From Streptomyces geranii (lineage in GTDB: Bacteria; Actinomycetota; Actinomycetes; Streptomycetales; Streptomycetaceae): a stretch of 64,000 bases of DNA. The first letter of the stretch is position 1. Each line of letters opens with the position of its first letter. Below, piece after piece: positions 56,715 through 64,000 of the stretch. The position numbers and the translations under genes are program-made. The stretch is from the NCBI RefSeq assembly GCF_002954775.1, contig NZ_PJME01000009.1, positions 1 through 64,000 on the forward strand, in the 5' to 3' direction. Below the pieces are notes generated by a model. It worked only from the letters and a program-made list of their open reading frames with translations, was not told the origin of the DNA and searched no databases.

Positions 56715-58403
56715 ATGGCACAGGGCACGGACGGCATGCGGCGCAGACACTTTCTCGCCGGGGGCGCCGCGGCCGGCGGCGCCGCGCTGCTGACCGGGAC
56801 GGGTCTCGCCGCACCGGCCGCCGCGGCCGACGAGGCGGGCGCGGCAGCCGCGGCGGCGGAACCCGTCACCGTGGTCACCCCGGCCGACAAGCGCTACGCG
56901 GACCTGGTCCGGGGCTGGAACCAGCGCTGGGTCGCCGCACCCGAGCGGGTGGTGCTGGCCGAGACGACCGCCCAGGTCGTCCAGGCCGTGCAGAAGGCCG
57001 TGGCGGGCGGCAAACGCCTGACCGTCCGCGGCGGCGGCCACTGCTGGGAGGACTGGGTCTTCAACCCCGAGGTCCGGGTCATCCTCGACATGACCAAGAT
57101 GAACAAGGTCACCTACGACCCCCGGATGAACGCCATCGCCGTCGAGGCGGGCGCCCAGCTGCTGAACGTCTACGAACGCATGTACCGCACCTGGGGCGTC
57201 GTCGTCCCGGCCGGCATGTGCTTCCAGGTCGGCGCGGGCGGCCATGTCAGCGGTGGCGGCTGGGGTCTGCTCTGCCGCCAACTGGGCCTGGTCGTCGACC
57301 ACTTGTACGCCGTCGAGGTGGTGACCGTGGCCGCCGACGGCACGGCCAGGGCGATCGTCGCCACCCGTGAGGCCGACGACCCCCACCGCGAGCTGTGGTG
57401 GGCCCACACCGGCGGGGGCGGCGGCAACTTCGGCGTCATCACCCGCTTCTGGTTCCGCTCGCCCGGCGCCACCGGCACCGATCCGGCCGCCCTGCTGCCG
57501 CAGCCGCCGGCCGAGGTGCTGGTCAGCGCGGTCGCCTGGCCCTGGGCCGAGATGACCGAGGCCCGCTTCACCCGCCTGGTGAAGAACTACGGTGACTGGC
57601 ACGCGAAGCACCTCAGGCCCGGCACCCCCAACGACAACCTGGTCAGCATGCTGGCCCTGAACCACAGGTCCAACGGCTACATCGGCCTCATCACCCAGGC
57701 CGACGCCACCGTCCCGGACGCGGAGCGCGTCCTCGACGACTTCCTCGCCGCCATGACGGCCGGCCTGGACCTGGCCCACGTACCGCTCAGCACCCCGATG
57801 GGCGAGCTGCCCGCCATGCCCGAGCTGGCCGAGCCCCGGCGGATGCCCTGGCTGCAGGCCGCCCGGTACCTGGGCACCACCAACGCGACCCTCAACGACC
57901 CGAGCCTCAAGGGCGACTTCAAGTCGGCGTACTACCGCACGGCCATGCCGGACGCGCACATCGCCGCCTTCTACCGGCACCTCGGCGACGACCTCGTCAA
58001 CCCCACCGCTTCCGTGCTGCTCAGCTCCTTCGGCGGCCAGGTCAACGCCGTCGCCCCGGACGCCACCGCCGCCCCGCACCGCGAGGCCGCGTACAAGGCC
58101 GCCTGGATGATCTGGTGGACCGACCCGGCGGACGAGCCCAGGTCCCTCAGGTGGATACGGGAGTTCTTCCACGGGGTCTACGCCGACACCGGCGGCGTAC
58201 CCGTCCCGAACGCCGTGACCGACGGCTGCTACGTCAACTACCCGGACATCGACCTGCACGACCCGGCGTACAACAGGTCCGGAGTGCCCTGGTACACCCT
58301 GTACTACAAGCACGCCTACCCCCGGCTCCAGCAGGTCAAGGCCAAGTACGACCCGACCGACGTGTTCCGGCACAGCCAGTCCGTGCGCGCCGCGAAGCCA
58401 TGA
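56715..58403 (+). CDS. Tat-exported bicovalent FAD oxidase 2 (BBE-like)
   Basis: Paralog of the previous gene, 562 aa, ATG 56715 with GAGGAG upstream. Tat signal MRRRHFLAGGAAAGG. FAD attachment residues His109 (RGGGH) and Cys169 (AGMCFQVGAGGH), again 60 apart. C-terminal YYKHAYPRLQQVKAKYDPTD. The active-site surroundings differ from paralog 1 (WEDWVFN against LEDFVYN), so substrates may differ or the two act in sequence. The stop overlaps the MFS start by 4 bp (ATGA). Confidence 0.93.
   Translation: MAQGTDGMRRRHFLAGGAAAGGAALLTGTGLAAPAAAADEAGAAAAAAEPVTVVTPADKRYADLVRGWNQRWVAAPERVVLAETTAQVVQAVQKAVAGGKRLTVRGGGHCWEDWVFNPEVRVILDMTKMNKVTYDPRMNAIAVEAGAQLLNVYERMYRTWGVVVPAGMCFQVGAGGHVSGGGWGLLCRQLGLVVDHLYAVEVVTVAADGTARAIVATREADDPHRELWWAHTGGGGGNFGVITRFWFRSPGATGTDPAALLPQPPAEVLVSAVAWPWAEMTEARFTRLVKNYGDWHAKHLRPGTPNDNLVSMLALNHRSNGYIGLITQADATVPDAERVLDDFLAAMTAGLDLAHVPLSTPMGELPAMPELAEPRRMPWLQAARYLGTTNATLNDPSLKGDFKSAYYRTAMPDAHIAAFYRHLGDDLVNPTASVLLSSFGGQVNAVAPDATAAPHREAAYKAAWMIWWTDPADEPRSLRWIREFFHGVYADTGGVPVPNAVTDGCYVNYPDIDLHDPAYNRSGVPWYTLYYKHAYPRLQQVKAKYDPTDVFRHSQSVRAAKP
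57288..57447. repeat. Gene-conversion patch 1, copy B
   Basis: Partner of 55533-55692: 157 of 160 bases equal by eye, including most synonymous positions. Confidence 0.85.
58179..58247. repeat. Gene-conversion patch 2, copy B
   Basis: Partner of 56427-56495: 69 of 69 bases equal. Confidence 0.85.
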
Positions 58404-59665
58404 CGGCGCGGGCGGCGGGGGAGACACGGGAAGCGGGGAAGGCGGGTCACGCGCGGCGCGGTGGCATGCCCGCCGTGGTCTCGGTGGCGCTCGGCTCCTT
58501 CGTCCTGGTGCTCTCCGAACTGCTGCCGGTCGGCGCCCTCACCGGCATCGGCGCGGACCTCGGGGTCTCGACCGGCGTCACCGGACTGCTCGTCGTGACA
58601 CCCGGGCTCGCCGCGGCCGTCGCCGCCCCCGCGCTGACCCTCACGGCGGGGCGCCTGGACCGCCGTACCGTCCTGTGGACCCTGGCCGCCCTGACGGCCG
58701 TGGCCGATCTGCTGTGCGCCGTGTCGCGGGACCTGGCCACGATGCTCGCCGGGCGGGTCCTGCTGGGCGCGGCGCTCGGCGGGTTCTGGGCGGTGGGCGC
58801 GGCCGTCGCACCCCGCCTGGTGCCGCCCGGGTCCGCGCACCGGGCCGCCTCCCTGGTCACCGCCGGCATCTCGGTGGGCACCGTGGCGAGCCTGCCGCTG
58901 GCCGCGCTGGCGGGCGGGAGCACGGGCTGGCGTACGGCCTTCTGGGCGGCCGGTCTGGTGGCGCTCGCCGCGCTGGCCGCGCAGGTGCGGTACCTGCCGC
59001 CGCTGCCCGCCGGTCCGGTGCTCGGCCGGCGGGCCCTGGCGGCCGTCCTGCGCAGCCGCGCGGCCCGGGGCGGGCTGCTCACCACCGCCCTGCTGTTCCT
59101 CGGGCACTTCGCCGCGTACACCTATGTCGGGCCCTACCTGGAGCGCGAGGCGGACCTGGGCGGCGCGGCGGTCGCCGCCGTGCTGCTCGGGTACGGGATC
59201 GCCGGGATCGGCGGCAACTTCCTGGCCGGGGCGACGCTGGCCCGCTCGGTGCGGGGGACCGTCGCCGGGGCCGCCGCGGCACTCGCGGCGGCCGTCGCGC
59301 TGCTGCCGGTGTGCGCGGGCTCGCCGGTGCTGGTGACCGTGCTCGTCGTGGTCTGGGGAGCGGCCTTCGGGATGGTGCCGCTGAGCCTGCAGACCGCGAT
59401 GGCCAGGTCCGTGCCGGAGGCCGCCGAGAGTTCCCTCGCCGTCTTCGTGACCACCGTGCAGCTGTCGCTGGCGACGGGATCGCTGCTGGGCGGCCTGGTC
59501 GTCGACGGGTACGGCGTCCTGGCCGGGCCGGTGCTCGGGGCGGCGCTCGCCGCGCTCGCGGTGACCGTTCCGCTGCTGTCGTCCCGCAGGCGCTCCCCGG
59601 CGCGGCGGCAAGAACGCAGCCCGGCCGGAGAGCCGGCCGGGCGTACCCCCTTGGAGGAGATATGA
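58400..59665 (+). CDS. MFS transporter, DHA1 type
   Basis: Major facilitator drug/proton antiporter, 421 aa, ATG 58400 coupled to the oxidase 2 gene. Twelve predicted helices. Motif A region is GRLDRRTVLW after helix 2, and LLGAALGGFWAVGAAVAPRLV fits the AraJ/CmlR-like efflux group. Likely product exporter or self-resistance pump of the cluster. Its stop overlaps the cupin start by 4 bp. Confidence 0.93.
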   Translation: MTARAAGETREAGKAGHARRGGMPAVVSVALGSFVLVLSELLPVGALTGIGADLGVSTGVTGLLVVTPGLAAAVAAPALTLTAGRLDRRTVLWTLAALTAVADLLCAVSRDLATMLAGRVLLGAALGGFWAVGAAVAPRLVPPGSAHRAASLVTAGISVGTVASLPLAALAGGSTGWRTAFWAAGLVALAALAAQVRYLPPLPAGPVLGRRALAAVLRSRAARGGLLTTALLFLGHFAAYTYVGPYLEREADLGGAAVAAVLLGYGIAGIGGNFLAGATLARSVRGTVAGAAAALAAAVALLPVCAGSPVLVTVLVVVWGAAFGMVPLSLQTAMARSVPEAAESSLAVFVTTVQLSLATGSLLGGLVVDGYGVLAGPVLGAALAALAVTVPLLSSRRRSPARRQERSPAGEPAGRTPLEEI

Positions 59666-60327
59666 CAGTCCGCCCGGGCGAGGTCTACTACAACCCCAGG
59701 TGCCGGGAGAAGATCGTCATCAGGACGCCCGCCGCGCACACCGGCGGTGAACGCGCGGTCATGGACCTCTACGTCGAGCCCGGCGGGTTCGCCGCCGGGT
59801 ACCACACGCACCCGTTCAGCGAGGAGATATTCACGCTGGTGCGCGGCAGTCTGCGGGTGCACGTCGGGGGCCGCGACGTCGTTCTCGACGAGGTCGGGCA
59901 GACGGTGACCGTGCCGGCCGGCACGGTGCACCGCTGGTTCGGCAACACGGAGAAGGAGACGTCCTTCGCGGTGGTCGAACTCGTCAACCGGGCCGACCGG
60001 TTCGAGCAGCTGATCCTGCGTCAGCTGTTCGGACTCGCCCAGGACGGCAAGACGGACGCGGAGGGACGGCCGAGCCTCCTCCAGCACGCCGTCACGATGC
60101 GGGAGTTCTCCGACGTCCTGCGCTTCACGGACCGGCCCTGGCCCGTTCAGCGCCTGGTGAACGGCGCCCTCGCCCCGCTCGCCAGGCTGCTCGGCTACCG
60201 GGCCTGCAACCCCGAGTACATGGAGCGCGGCCCGCTGGAGGTCGCCGAACTGGAGCCGCTGCCCGACGAGGTGGGCCGGCGGTTCGCGCAGCAGGCCCAC
60301 GACCGGGGCGCGGCACCGGGCGCGTAG
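59662..60327 (+). CDS. Cupin-domain protein
   Basis: 221 aa, ATG 59662 with TTGGAGGAG upstream, overlapping the MFS stop (ATGA). Cupin motif 1 is GYHTHPFSEEIFTLVRG (His, His, Glu), motif 2 is PAGTVHRWFGN. The helical C-terminal half (100 aa, RQLFGLAQDGKTDAEGRPSL onward) is typical of cupins associated with lipid or polyketide tailoring. Function unknown; could be a dioxygenase, isomerase or binding protein. Last gene of the rightward unit. Confidence 0.9.
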   Translation: MTVRPGEVYYNPRCREKIVIRTPAAHTGGERAVMDLYVEPGGFAAGYHTHPFSEEIFTLVRGSLRVHVGGRDVVLDEVGQTVTVPAGTVHRWFGNTEKETSFAVVELVNRADRFEQLILRQLFGLAQDGKTDAEGRPSLLQHAVTMREFSDVLRFTDRPWPVQRLVNGALAPLARLLGYRACNPEYMERGPLEVAELEPLPDEVGRRFAQQAHDRGAAPGA

Positions 60328-60347
60328 CCGGGGCCGGACGGAGACAG

Positions 60348-60384
60348 AGGACCCCGGTGGCCGGGTGACGGCCACCGGGGTCCT
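60348..60384. terminator. Bidirectional hairpin between cupin and SDR genes
   Basis: A perfect 15-bp stem (60348-60362 with 60370-60384) and a 7-nt loop between convergent genes. Confidence 0.85.
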
Positions 60385-60407
60385 GCCGTACCGGACGGCG
60401 GGTCGGA

Positions 60408-61214
60408 TCAGACGCTCTTGTGGAACCCGGCGTCGACCGCGTAGTCCGAGCCCGTGGTGCTCGCCGAACGCGGCGAGGCCAGCAGCAGGACGGCGTCGGC
60501 GACCTCCTGCGGGTCGATGAGACGGCCGGTGACCTGGCCCATCATCTGCGGCGCGATGCTCTCCATGACGCTGTCACGGTCGGCGCCCGCCATACCGGCG
60601 ATGATGTCGGCCGCGCCGCCCTCCTCGGTCCACCACGCGGTCAGCACGGCGCCCGGGGAGACGGTGTTGAACCGGATGCCCTTGGCGCCGAACTCCTCCG
60701 ACAGCGCCTTGGTCAGGTTCGACAGACCCGCCTTGGCGGCGCCGTACTCGATGTTGACCGGGGCGGGCTGACGGGCCATGCCAGTGGAGACGTTGACGAT
60801 GGAGCCGCCGCCGCGCTCGATCATCGCGGGGACGGCCGCGCGGATGGCACGGACCGCCGAGAACAGGTTGAACTCGAAGATCGCCTGCCACTGCTCGTCG
60901 CTGCTGTCGAAGAAGCCGGTGCGCGGCATGGAGATGCCGGGGGGCGGCCCGCCCGCGTTGTTGACCAGGATGTCGAGGCCGCCGAAGTGCTCGACCGCGC
61001 GGGCGACGACCTGCGCCGGCGCCTCCGGGTCCATCAGGTCGGCGGGGACGTGCAGCAGGGCCGGGCCCGCCAGCTGCTCCAGTTCCGGGGTGCCCTTGCG
61101 GGAGACCGCCACGACCTTGGCGCCCTCTTCGAGCAGCGAACGTGTGACGGCCAGACCGATGCCCTTGGAGGCTCCGGTCACCACGGCCACACGGCCGGAA
61201 AGGTTGAGATCCAT
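60408..61214 (-). CDS. Short-chain dehydrogenase/reductase
   Basis: Classical SDR, 268 aa, ATG 61214. Cofactor loop TGASKGIG, ADL, NNAG, catalytic Ser143, Tyr157 and Lys161 (YGAAK). Absence of an acidic residue at the end of strand 2 (VAVSRKG) favours NADPH. Substrate unknown. Leftward, convergent with the cupin gene and divergent from the second MFS gene, so it forms a separate transcript inside the cluster. Confidence 0.94.
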   Translation of the reverse strand: MDLNLSGRVAVVTGASKGIGLAVTRSLLEEGAKVVAVSRKGTPELEQLAGPALLHVPADLMDPEAPAQVVARAVEHFGGLDILVNNAGGPPPGISMPRTGFFDSSDEQWQAIFEFNLFSAVRAIRAAVPAMIERGGGSIVNVSTGMARQPAPVNIEYGAAKAGLSNLTKALSEEFGAKGIRFNTVSPGAVLTAWWTEEGGAADIIAGMAGADRDSVMESIAPQMMGQVTGRLIDPQEVADAVLLLASPRSASTTGSDYAVDAGFHKSV

Positions 61215-61410
61215 GCTTGTCCTTCGCTAGATCGATGCCCTGGCCCGGGAGGCAGGGGAGAACCCGGTGCCGCGCTCTCACTGGGTTGAACACCGGCGGC
61301 GCCGGACGGGTTGCACGGGCCCGGGGCGGCGACCGGCACTGCAACCGGCGCCCGGACGGCGGGGTTCTGAACACCGTCCCCTCCGGCCCCGCCTCCTCCC
61401 AGGAGTCCGC

Positions 61411-62859
61411 ATGCCCTCATCGGCGTCCCGCTCGCACGGCCCCGTGGTGCTGCTGGTCTCCTGCGCCCCGCTGCTGGCCAACGCGGACGCCGGCCTCGTC
61501 GCCCTCGCCCTGCCGGACATCCGGCGCGACCTGTCCATGAGCCTGGCGGAGGCGCAGTGGGTGACCCATGTGTACGTCGTGCTGGTGGGCGGCCTGCAAC
61601 TGCTCGGGGGCCGGCTCTGCGACCGTTACGGCGCGCGCCGTCTGCTGCGCGGCTCCCTGGCAGCCTTCGCCGCCGCGTCGCTGGTGTGCGCGCTGGCGCC
61701 GGGCGCGGCGGTGCTCCTGGCGGGCCGGGCGGGTCAGGCGGTGGCCGCGGCGGCGATGGTCCCGGCCGCGATGTGCGTGCTGTTCACCGTGGTCCCGGGG
61801 GAGGCCGAGCGGCGCCGGGCCCTCGCCCGGTGGACGGTGTCCGGCGGCGTCGGCGCGGTCGCCGGTGTGCTGGCGGGCGGTCTGGCCGCGGGCGGGCCCG
61901 GCTGGCGCTGGGCGTTCCTGCTCCACGTCCCGCTCGCGCTGGGCGCGGCCCTGGCCGCCCGACGGCTCGGCCCGGACACACCCGCCCGCCACCCGGACAC
62001 GGCGCTGGACGCCCGGGGCGCGCTGCTGACCGCGGGGGCGCTGCTGGCCCTGGTGTACGCGCTGGTGGGCGCCGCCGAGCACGGCTTCGGGCCGCCCACG
62101 TGGACCGCGCTGGCGGTGGCGGCGGTGCTGGGCAGGCTGAGCAGGACCGGCCCGACGGGCCCGCTGCTGCCACCGGCGGTCCTGCGGAACCGCCCGCTGG
62201 TGGCGAGCGCGCTGGGCATACTGTTCGTCGCCGCGTCGACCGGCCCGGTCGTGTTCGTGGCCAGCCTGTACCTCCAGGAGGCACGCGGCTACGACGCCTG
62301 GCGGGCCGGCTGCGCCCTGCTGCCGGTGGTGGGCGGAGTACTGCTGCTGGGCCGCTGCTGCGTCCGCGCCCTGGCCCGCTTCGGCCCACGCCGCTGCTGC
62401 CTGGCCGGCTGCGCCCTGACCGGCTCCGGCCTGGCACTCCTGACGGGACTGTCCCCGGACGCGCGCTACGCGACGGAGCTGCTCCCCGGCCTGCTCCTGA
62501 CCGGCGCGGGCCTGCCGATCCTGTGGATGTCCTGCGAGCTGGCCGCCGTGTCGACCCTGCCCCGGTCGGCGACCGGCACGGCGGCGGGCGTGGTCCAGTG
62601 CGCGGGCCAGCTCGGCGCGGTCCTGGGCCTGGTCCTGGCAACCACCCTGTACACCGGCCCGCTCACCCCACCGCCCCCGGCCACGGGCGCGACACGGGTC
62701 TTCTGGTGCTGCACGACACTGATGGCCTGCACGGCCGTGACGGCCTACCTGGGCCTGCGCCCACGCCGACGCAGGCCCGGGGCCCGGGCGCCGGAGCGGT
62801 CGGCCGGTTCGGCGCGGGGCGGGCGGGGCCGGGCTGCGGGTGGTGCTGTTCGGCGCTGA
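61411..62859 (+). CDS. MFS transporter, DHA2 type
   Basis: Major facilitator efflux protein with about 13-14 helices, 482 aa, ATG 61411 with AGGAG 6 nt upstream. Motif A is GGRLCDRYGARRLL, motif C-like segment GGVGAVAGVLAGGLAAGGPGWRW (read in parts). Cys-rich helices 10-11 (GRCCVRALARFGPRRCCLAGC) are unusual. The last 40 residues are an Arg/Gly/Ala tail that lies within an imperfect tandem duplication of the 3' end. Probably exports the cluster product or a precursor. Confidence 0.92.
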   Translation: MPSSASRSHGPVVLLVSCAPLLANADAGLVALALPDIRRDLSMSLAEAQWVTHVYVVLVGGLQLLGGRLCDRYGARRLLRGSLAAFAAASLVCALAPGAAVLLAGRAGQAVAAAAMVPAAMCVLFTVVPGEAERRRALARWTVSGGVGAVAGVLAGGLAAGGPGWRWAFLLHVPLALGAALAARRLGPDTPARHPDTALDARGALLTAGALLALVYALVGAAEHGFGPPTWTALAVAAVLGRLSRTGPTGPLLPPAVLRNRPLVASALGILFVAASTGPVVFVASLYLQEARGYDAWRAGCALLPVVGGVLLLGRCCVRALARFGPRRCCLAGCALTGSGLALLTGLSPDARYATELLPGLLLTGAGLPILWMSCELAAVSTLPRSATGTAAGVVQCAGQLGAVLGLVLATTLYTGPLTPPPPATGATRVFWCCTTLMACTAVTAYLGLRPRRRRPGARAPERSAGSARGGRGRAAGGAVRR

Positions 62860-62997
62860 TGGCGTGTACGGCGGTCAGGGCTTGCGTGGGCTTGCGCCCG
62901 CGTCGGCCCCGGCGGCGGTCAGGTGCCCAGTGGCACGGGTCGGGTGCCGGAGTGGTCGGTCGGTCCCGTGCGGGGGTGGGCGGGACCGGGCTCCGGG
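62705..62997. repeat. Imperfect tandem duplication across MFS 3' end
   Basis: Unit 1 (about 62705-62841) and unit 2 (about 62842-62997) share ordered blocks: GGTGCTG, CTGATGGC, ACGGC, GGGCxTGCGCCC, GCGTCGG-like, and a final GGGxCCGGGCTxCGGG. In another frame both copies would read LMACTAV...GLRPRR. The second copy lies after the stop, in the otherwise empty 62860-63073 stretch. Confidence 0.65.
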
Positions 62998-63073
62998 TCG
63001 GCCCCGCCGGTCGGGCCCGGGGTCTCTCCCCCCGGGTGCTCGCGTCGCGGCCCCTCGCCCGCCCGCCCCCCCG

Positions 63074-63964
63074 TTACGCGCCCAGCAGTATCGGGCGGGC
63101 GCAGGACCAGGTCGTCGGTGTCGGTCCGGGGCGGGGGGTGGACGGGGTGCGGATGCCCGCGTCCAGGGACGGGCGGAACTCGCCCGCCGACGGGGGCTCC
63201 AGGCGGGGGTGGCCGGACAGGATGTCGGTGATCAGGTGGTGGATGCGGCGGTGCGGCGACGTGCCCAGTTCCGTGCGCAGCACCTCGCGCAGGTGGTGGA
63301 AGACGGCGAGCGCGTCGGCCTGGCGGCCCGAGCGGTACAGGGCCAGCATCAGCTGGCCGGTGAGTTCCTCGTTGGTGGGGTCCCGGTGGACCAGGGCGTG
63401 CAGTTCCGCCAGCAGCTGGTGGTGGCGGCCCAGCCGGAGTTCGGCGTCCATGCGCTGGACCACGGACTCGGTGTGCGCCTGCCCGATCGCCGCGAGCGCG
63501 GCCCGCAGCAGCGGCCCGGTGGGCGCGTCGATGAAGCCGGGCCCGCTCCACATCGCGTGCGCGGCCCGCAGCTGCCGGGCCCCCTCGTCGAGCTTCCCGG
63601 CCTCCAGGGCCGCCCGGCCGGCGCGGATCCGGTGTTCGTAGGCGTTCAGGTCGAGTTCGCCGTCCCGGACCCGGAGCAGATAACCCTGGTCACGGGTGAC
63701 GATCCGGCCCGAACCCCTCGACGCGGGTGACGCCTCGCTCTCCTTGAGCAGACGGCGCAGCTGCATGACATAGGTGTGCACCGCCGCGACGGCACGCGGC
63801 GGCGGGCTGTACTCCCACAGCTCCTCGACGAACTGCCCCATGGAAACGACCCGGTTGGCGCTCATCAGGAACAGGGCGAGCATCTGGCGGTGCTTGGGTG
63901 CGCTGGGGGTGCGGTAGCTGCCGTTCTCGGTGACGGACATGGGGCCAAGTATCGAGAAACGCAT
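63074..63964 (-). CDS. SARP-family transcriptional activator
   Basis: Streptomyces antibiotic regulatory protein, 296 aa, ATG 63964 with GGAGAG upstream. An OmpR-type winged helix at residues 1-95 (PSAPKHRQMLALFLMSANRV, SMGQFVEELW, VHTYVMQLRRLL) is followed by the bacterial transcriptional activator domain (about 100-245, YEHRIRAGRAALEAGKLDEG, LYRSGRQADALAVFHHLR). A 45-residue Pro/Thr tail ends it. SARPs switch on the cluster they lie in. This one supports the view that the cluster continues near or past the right window edge. Confidence 0.95.
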   Translation of the reverse strand: MRFSILGPMSVTENGSYRTPSAPKHRQMLALFLMSANRVVSMGQFVEELWEYSPPPRAVAAVHTYVMQLRRLLKESEASPASRGSGRIVTRDQGYLLRVRDGELDLNAYEHRIRAGRAALEAGKLDEGARQLRAAHAMWSGPGFIDAPTGPLLRAALAAIGQAHTESVVQRMDAELRLGRHHQLLAELHALVHRDPTNEELTGQLMLALYRSGRQADALAVFHHLREVLRTELGTSPHRRIHHLITDILSGHPRLEPPSAGEFRPSLDAGIRTPSTPRPGPTPTTWSCARPILLGA

Positions 63965-64000
63965 TTTCTCTCCCCGTAAATGTGCCGATACGTCAACTCC

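Noticed and set aside
54648..58427. 1259-codon open frame on the minus strand
   Set aside because: Shadow of the O-methyltransferase and both oxidase genes, whose sense proteins have clear motifs.
61283..61313. GGGTTG repeats before the second MFS gene as SARP binding sites
   Set aside because: They are 25 bp apart, not the 11- or 22-bp spacing of SARP heptamers, and only six bases long.

Overview
The window looks like a stretch of a Streptomyces chromosome. G+C is very high, coding third positions are almost all G or C, GTG and TTG starts are common, there are Tat and lipoprotein signals, and the gene content is typical of the genus (GlgE, GlgP and GlgX, tandem M4 proteases, L,D-transpeptidases, a SARP regulator, a secondary-metabolite cluster). 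No tRNA, rRNA, CRISPR array or intact insertion sequence was seen.

Left part (1-13,100): glucan metabolism and secretion. The 3' end of glgE is cut off by the window edge. A secreted subtilisin lies beside it, divergent from glgP. Then come a membrane Ser/Thr kinase with peptidoglycan-binding and lectin domains, a DUF1990-type gene, and two paralogous secreted M4 metalloproteases. The two protease genes share a spaced promoter-region element.

Transport block (13,100-24,900): a leftward operon encodes four fused membrane/ATPase half-exporters that form two predicted heterodimers. A tiny Arg-rich ORF sits exactly between the last two. Divergent from this operon is a DrrAB-type exporter followed by a NarL-type two-component system. 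Next (24,900-30,400) are a Tat-exported Cys-type sulfatase preceded by a small leader peptide of the cysteine-attenuator type, an acetyltransferase, a broken hydrolase, and an XRE regulator locus with two small proteins and a SLOG-like protein.

Middle (30,400-43,100): glgX, two tandem YkuD lipoproteins, an enoyl-CoA hydratase, a regulatory HATPase, a polysaccharide deacetylase coupled to a beta-propeller lipoprotein, an acetyltransferase/MerR divergent pair, a small EF-hand protein, a GH25 lysozyme and a PI-PLC-like secreted protein. Two striking perfect palindromes (20 and 44 bp) flank the HATPase gene.

Right part: 43,256-46,270 is a tightly coupled operon of two 2-oxoglutarate/Fe(II) oxygenases, an O6-alkylguanine methyltransferase, an Ada-like zinc domain and one unknown gene, probably an alkylation-damage repair cassette. 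From 46,239 to the right edge lies a biosynthetic cluster. ADH synthase plus dehydroquinate synthase II (the GriI/GriH pair) make 3-amino-4-hydroxybenzoate. Around them are an adenylating enzyme, an HpaB/HpaC two-component hydroxylase, an O-methyltransferase, two Tat-exported bicovalent-FAD oxidases that have undergone gene conversion, a cupin, an SDR, an FAD monooxygenase, two MFS exporters and a SARP activator. No PKS, NRPS or copper oxidase is visible, so the product cannot be named from this window and may be new.
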